Source: Bacillota bacterium (lineage in GTDB: Bacteria > Bacillota > Dehalobacteriia > UBA4068). Taken from it: a DNA stretch of 5,081 nt. Position 1 is the stretch's first letter. Each line of letters opens with the position of its first letter. Made by a program: the position numbers and the translations under genes. Positions 4,787-5,081 of the stretch are shown one piece after another. The stretch covers positions 1 through 5,081 of the forward strand of contig WRKD01000070.1 in assembly GCA_009778255.1 (NCBI GenBank). Reading direction: 5' to 3'. A model generated the notes under the pieces. It was not told the origin of the DNA. It saw only the letters and a program-made list of their open reading frames with translations, and did not search any database.

Positions 4787-5081
4787 TTAATCGCTTATTA
4801 ATTGTTTCCAAATACTCCAAAAGGCTTGGGTGTCTTTTCTTTCGGCAGTGATCTCTAAGGCAATCAATTCATCTTGTGCTTTTTTGAACAGGCTTTGTTG
4901 TTTTTGATATTTAGCAACCAAACCCATCTTTTGCTCATAAGAAATGAGCAAAGCTTCGCTGCGTTTAATAAGATCATGGGCGGCTTGGCGTGAGCAGGCG
5001 CATGCTTGCGCTATTTCGCTTAAAGAAAAATCTTCTTCATAAAAAAGGTTTATGGCTTGGCGCTGCTTTTGCGTAAGCAGA
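4787..5081 (-). CDS. ylxM: YlxM-family helix-turn-helix protein, N-terminus outside the window
   Basis: The frame is open from the window edge (first full codon at 5080-5078) to TAA at 4789-4787, giving 97 residues. Family members have about 110 to 120, so only a short N-terminal piece is missing. The visible part begins LLTQKQRQAINLFYEEDFSLSE, then a helix-turn-helix at about 19-42 with recognition helix SRQAAHDLIKRSE, resembling sigma factor region 4. A long, charged, probably helical tail (residues 45-85) follows. YlxM is encoded just before ffh in many Gram-positive bacteria. It is linked to the SRP pathway, and a streptococcal homologue was reported to influence Ffh/SRP activity; a direct DNA target is not established to my knowledge. 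The ffh ribosome binding site starts within its stop codon. Cys26 and Cys28 (A-C-A-C-S) in the turn are unusual to my eye. Confidence 0.93.
   Translation of the reverse strand, partial: LLTQKQRQAINLFYEEDFSLSEIAQACACSRQAAHDLIKRSEALLISYEQKMGLVAKYQKQQSLFKKAQDELIALEITAERKDTQAFWSIWKQLISD

Overview
The window looks like chromosomal housekeeping DNA from a Bacillota bacterium, probably Clostridia- or Negativicutes-like. Three things support this: the gene order ylxM-ffh-rpsP-khpA-rimM-trmD, the presence of a Mini-ribonuclease III gene, and strong purine-rich ribosome binding sites with some TTG and GTG starts. Genus and species cannot be read from it. I see no phage, transposase, CRISPR, tRNA or rRNA sequence.

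Layout: positions 1-164 are a short non-coding stretch. It may begin with the last bases of a dispersed repeat cut by the window edge, and it holds one AT-rich hairpin. A plus-strand gene for Mini-ribonuclease III (mrnC, 165-554) follows. Everything from 555 to 5081 is one minus-strand block. In transcription order it is ylxM (5' end cut off by the window), ffh, rpsP, khpA, rimM, a small four-helix membrane protein of unknown function, and a long trmD gene whose product is TrmD fused to a second SPOUT-type RNA methyltransferase domain. Gaps are about 12 to 76 bases with no convincing internal terminator, so the block is probably one operon whose promoter lies beyond 5081. mrnC and trmD converge, and their stop codons touch with no base between them.

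The genes share a theme. YlxM and Ffh belong to co-translational protein targeting. S16 and RimM serve 30S subunit assembly, KhpA is a small RNA-binding protein, TrmD methylates tRNA at G37, and Mini-III matures 23S rRNA. This is a translation and RNA-maturation cluster. The usual downstream member rplS is not present after trmD.

The points most worth a second look are the TrmD-SPOUT fusion, the unknown membrane gene with its TTG start and repeat-plus-hairpin leader, the zero-gap convergent stops, and a Ser-to-Cys change in the RNA-binding loop of Ffh. I do not see evidence for a wholly new system.
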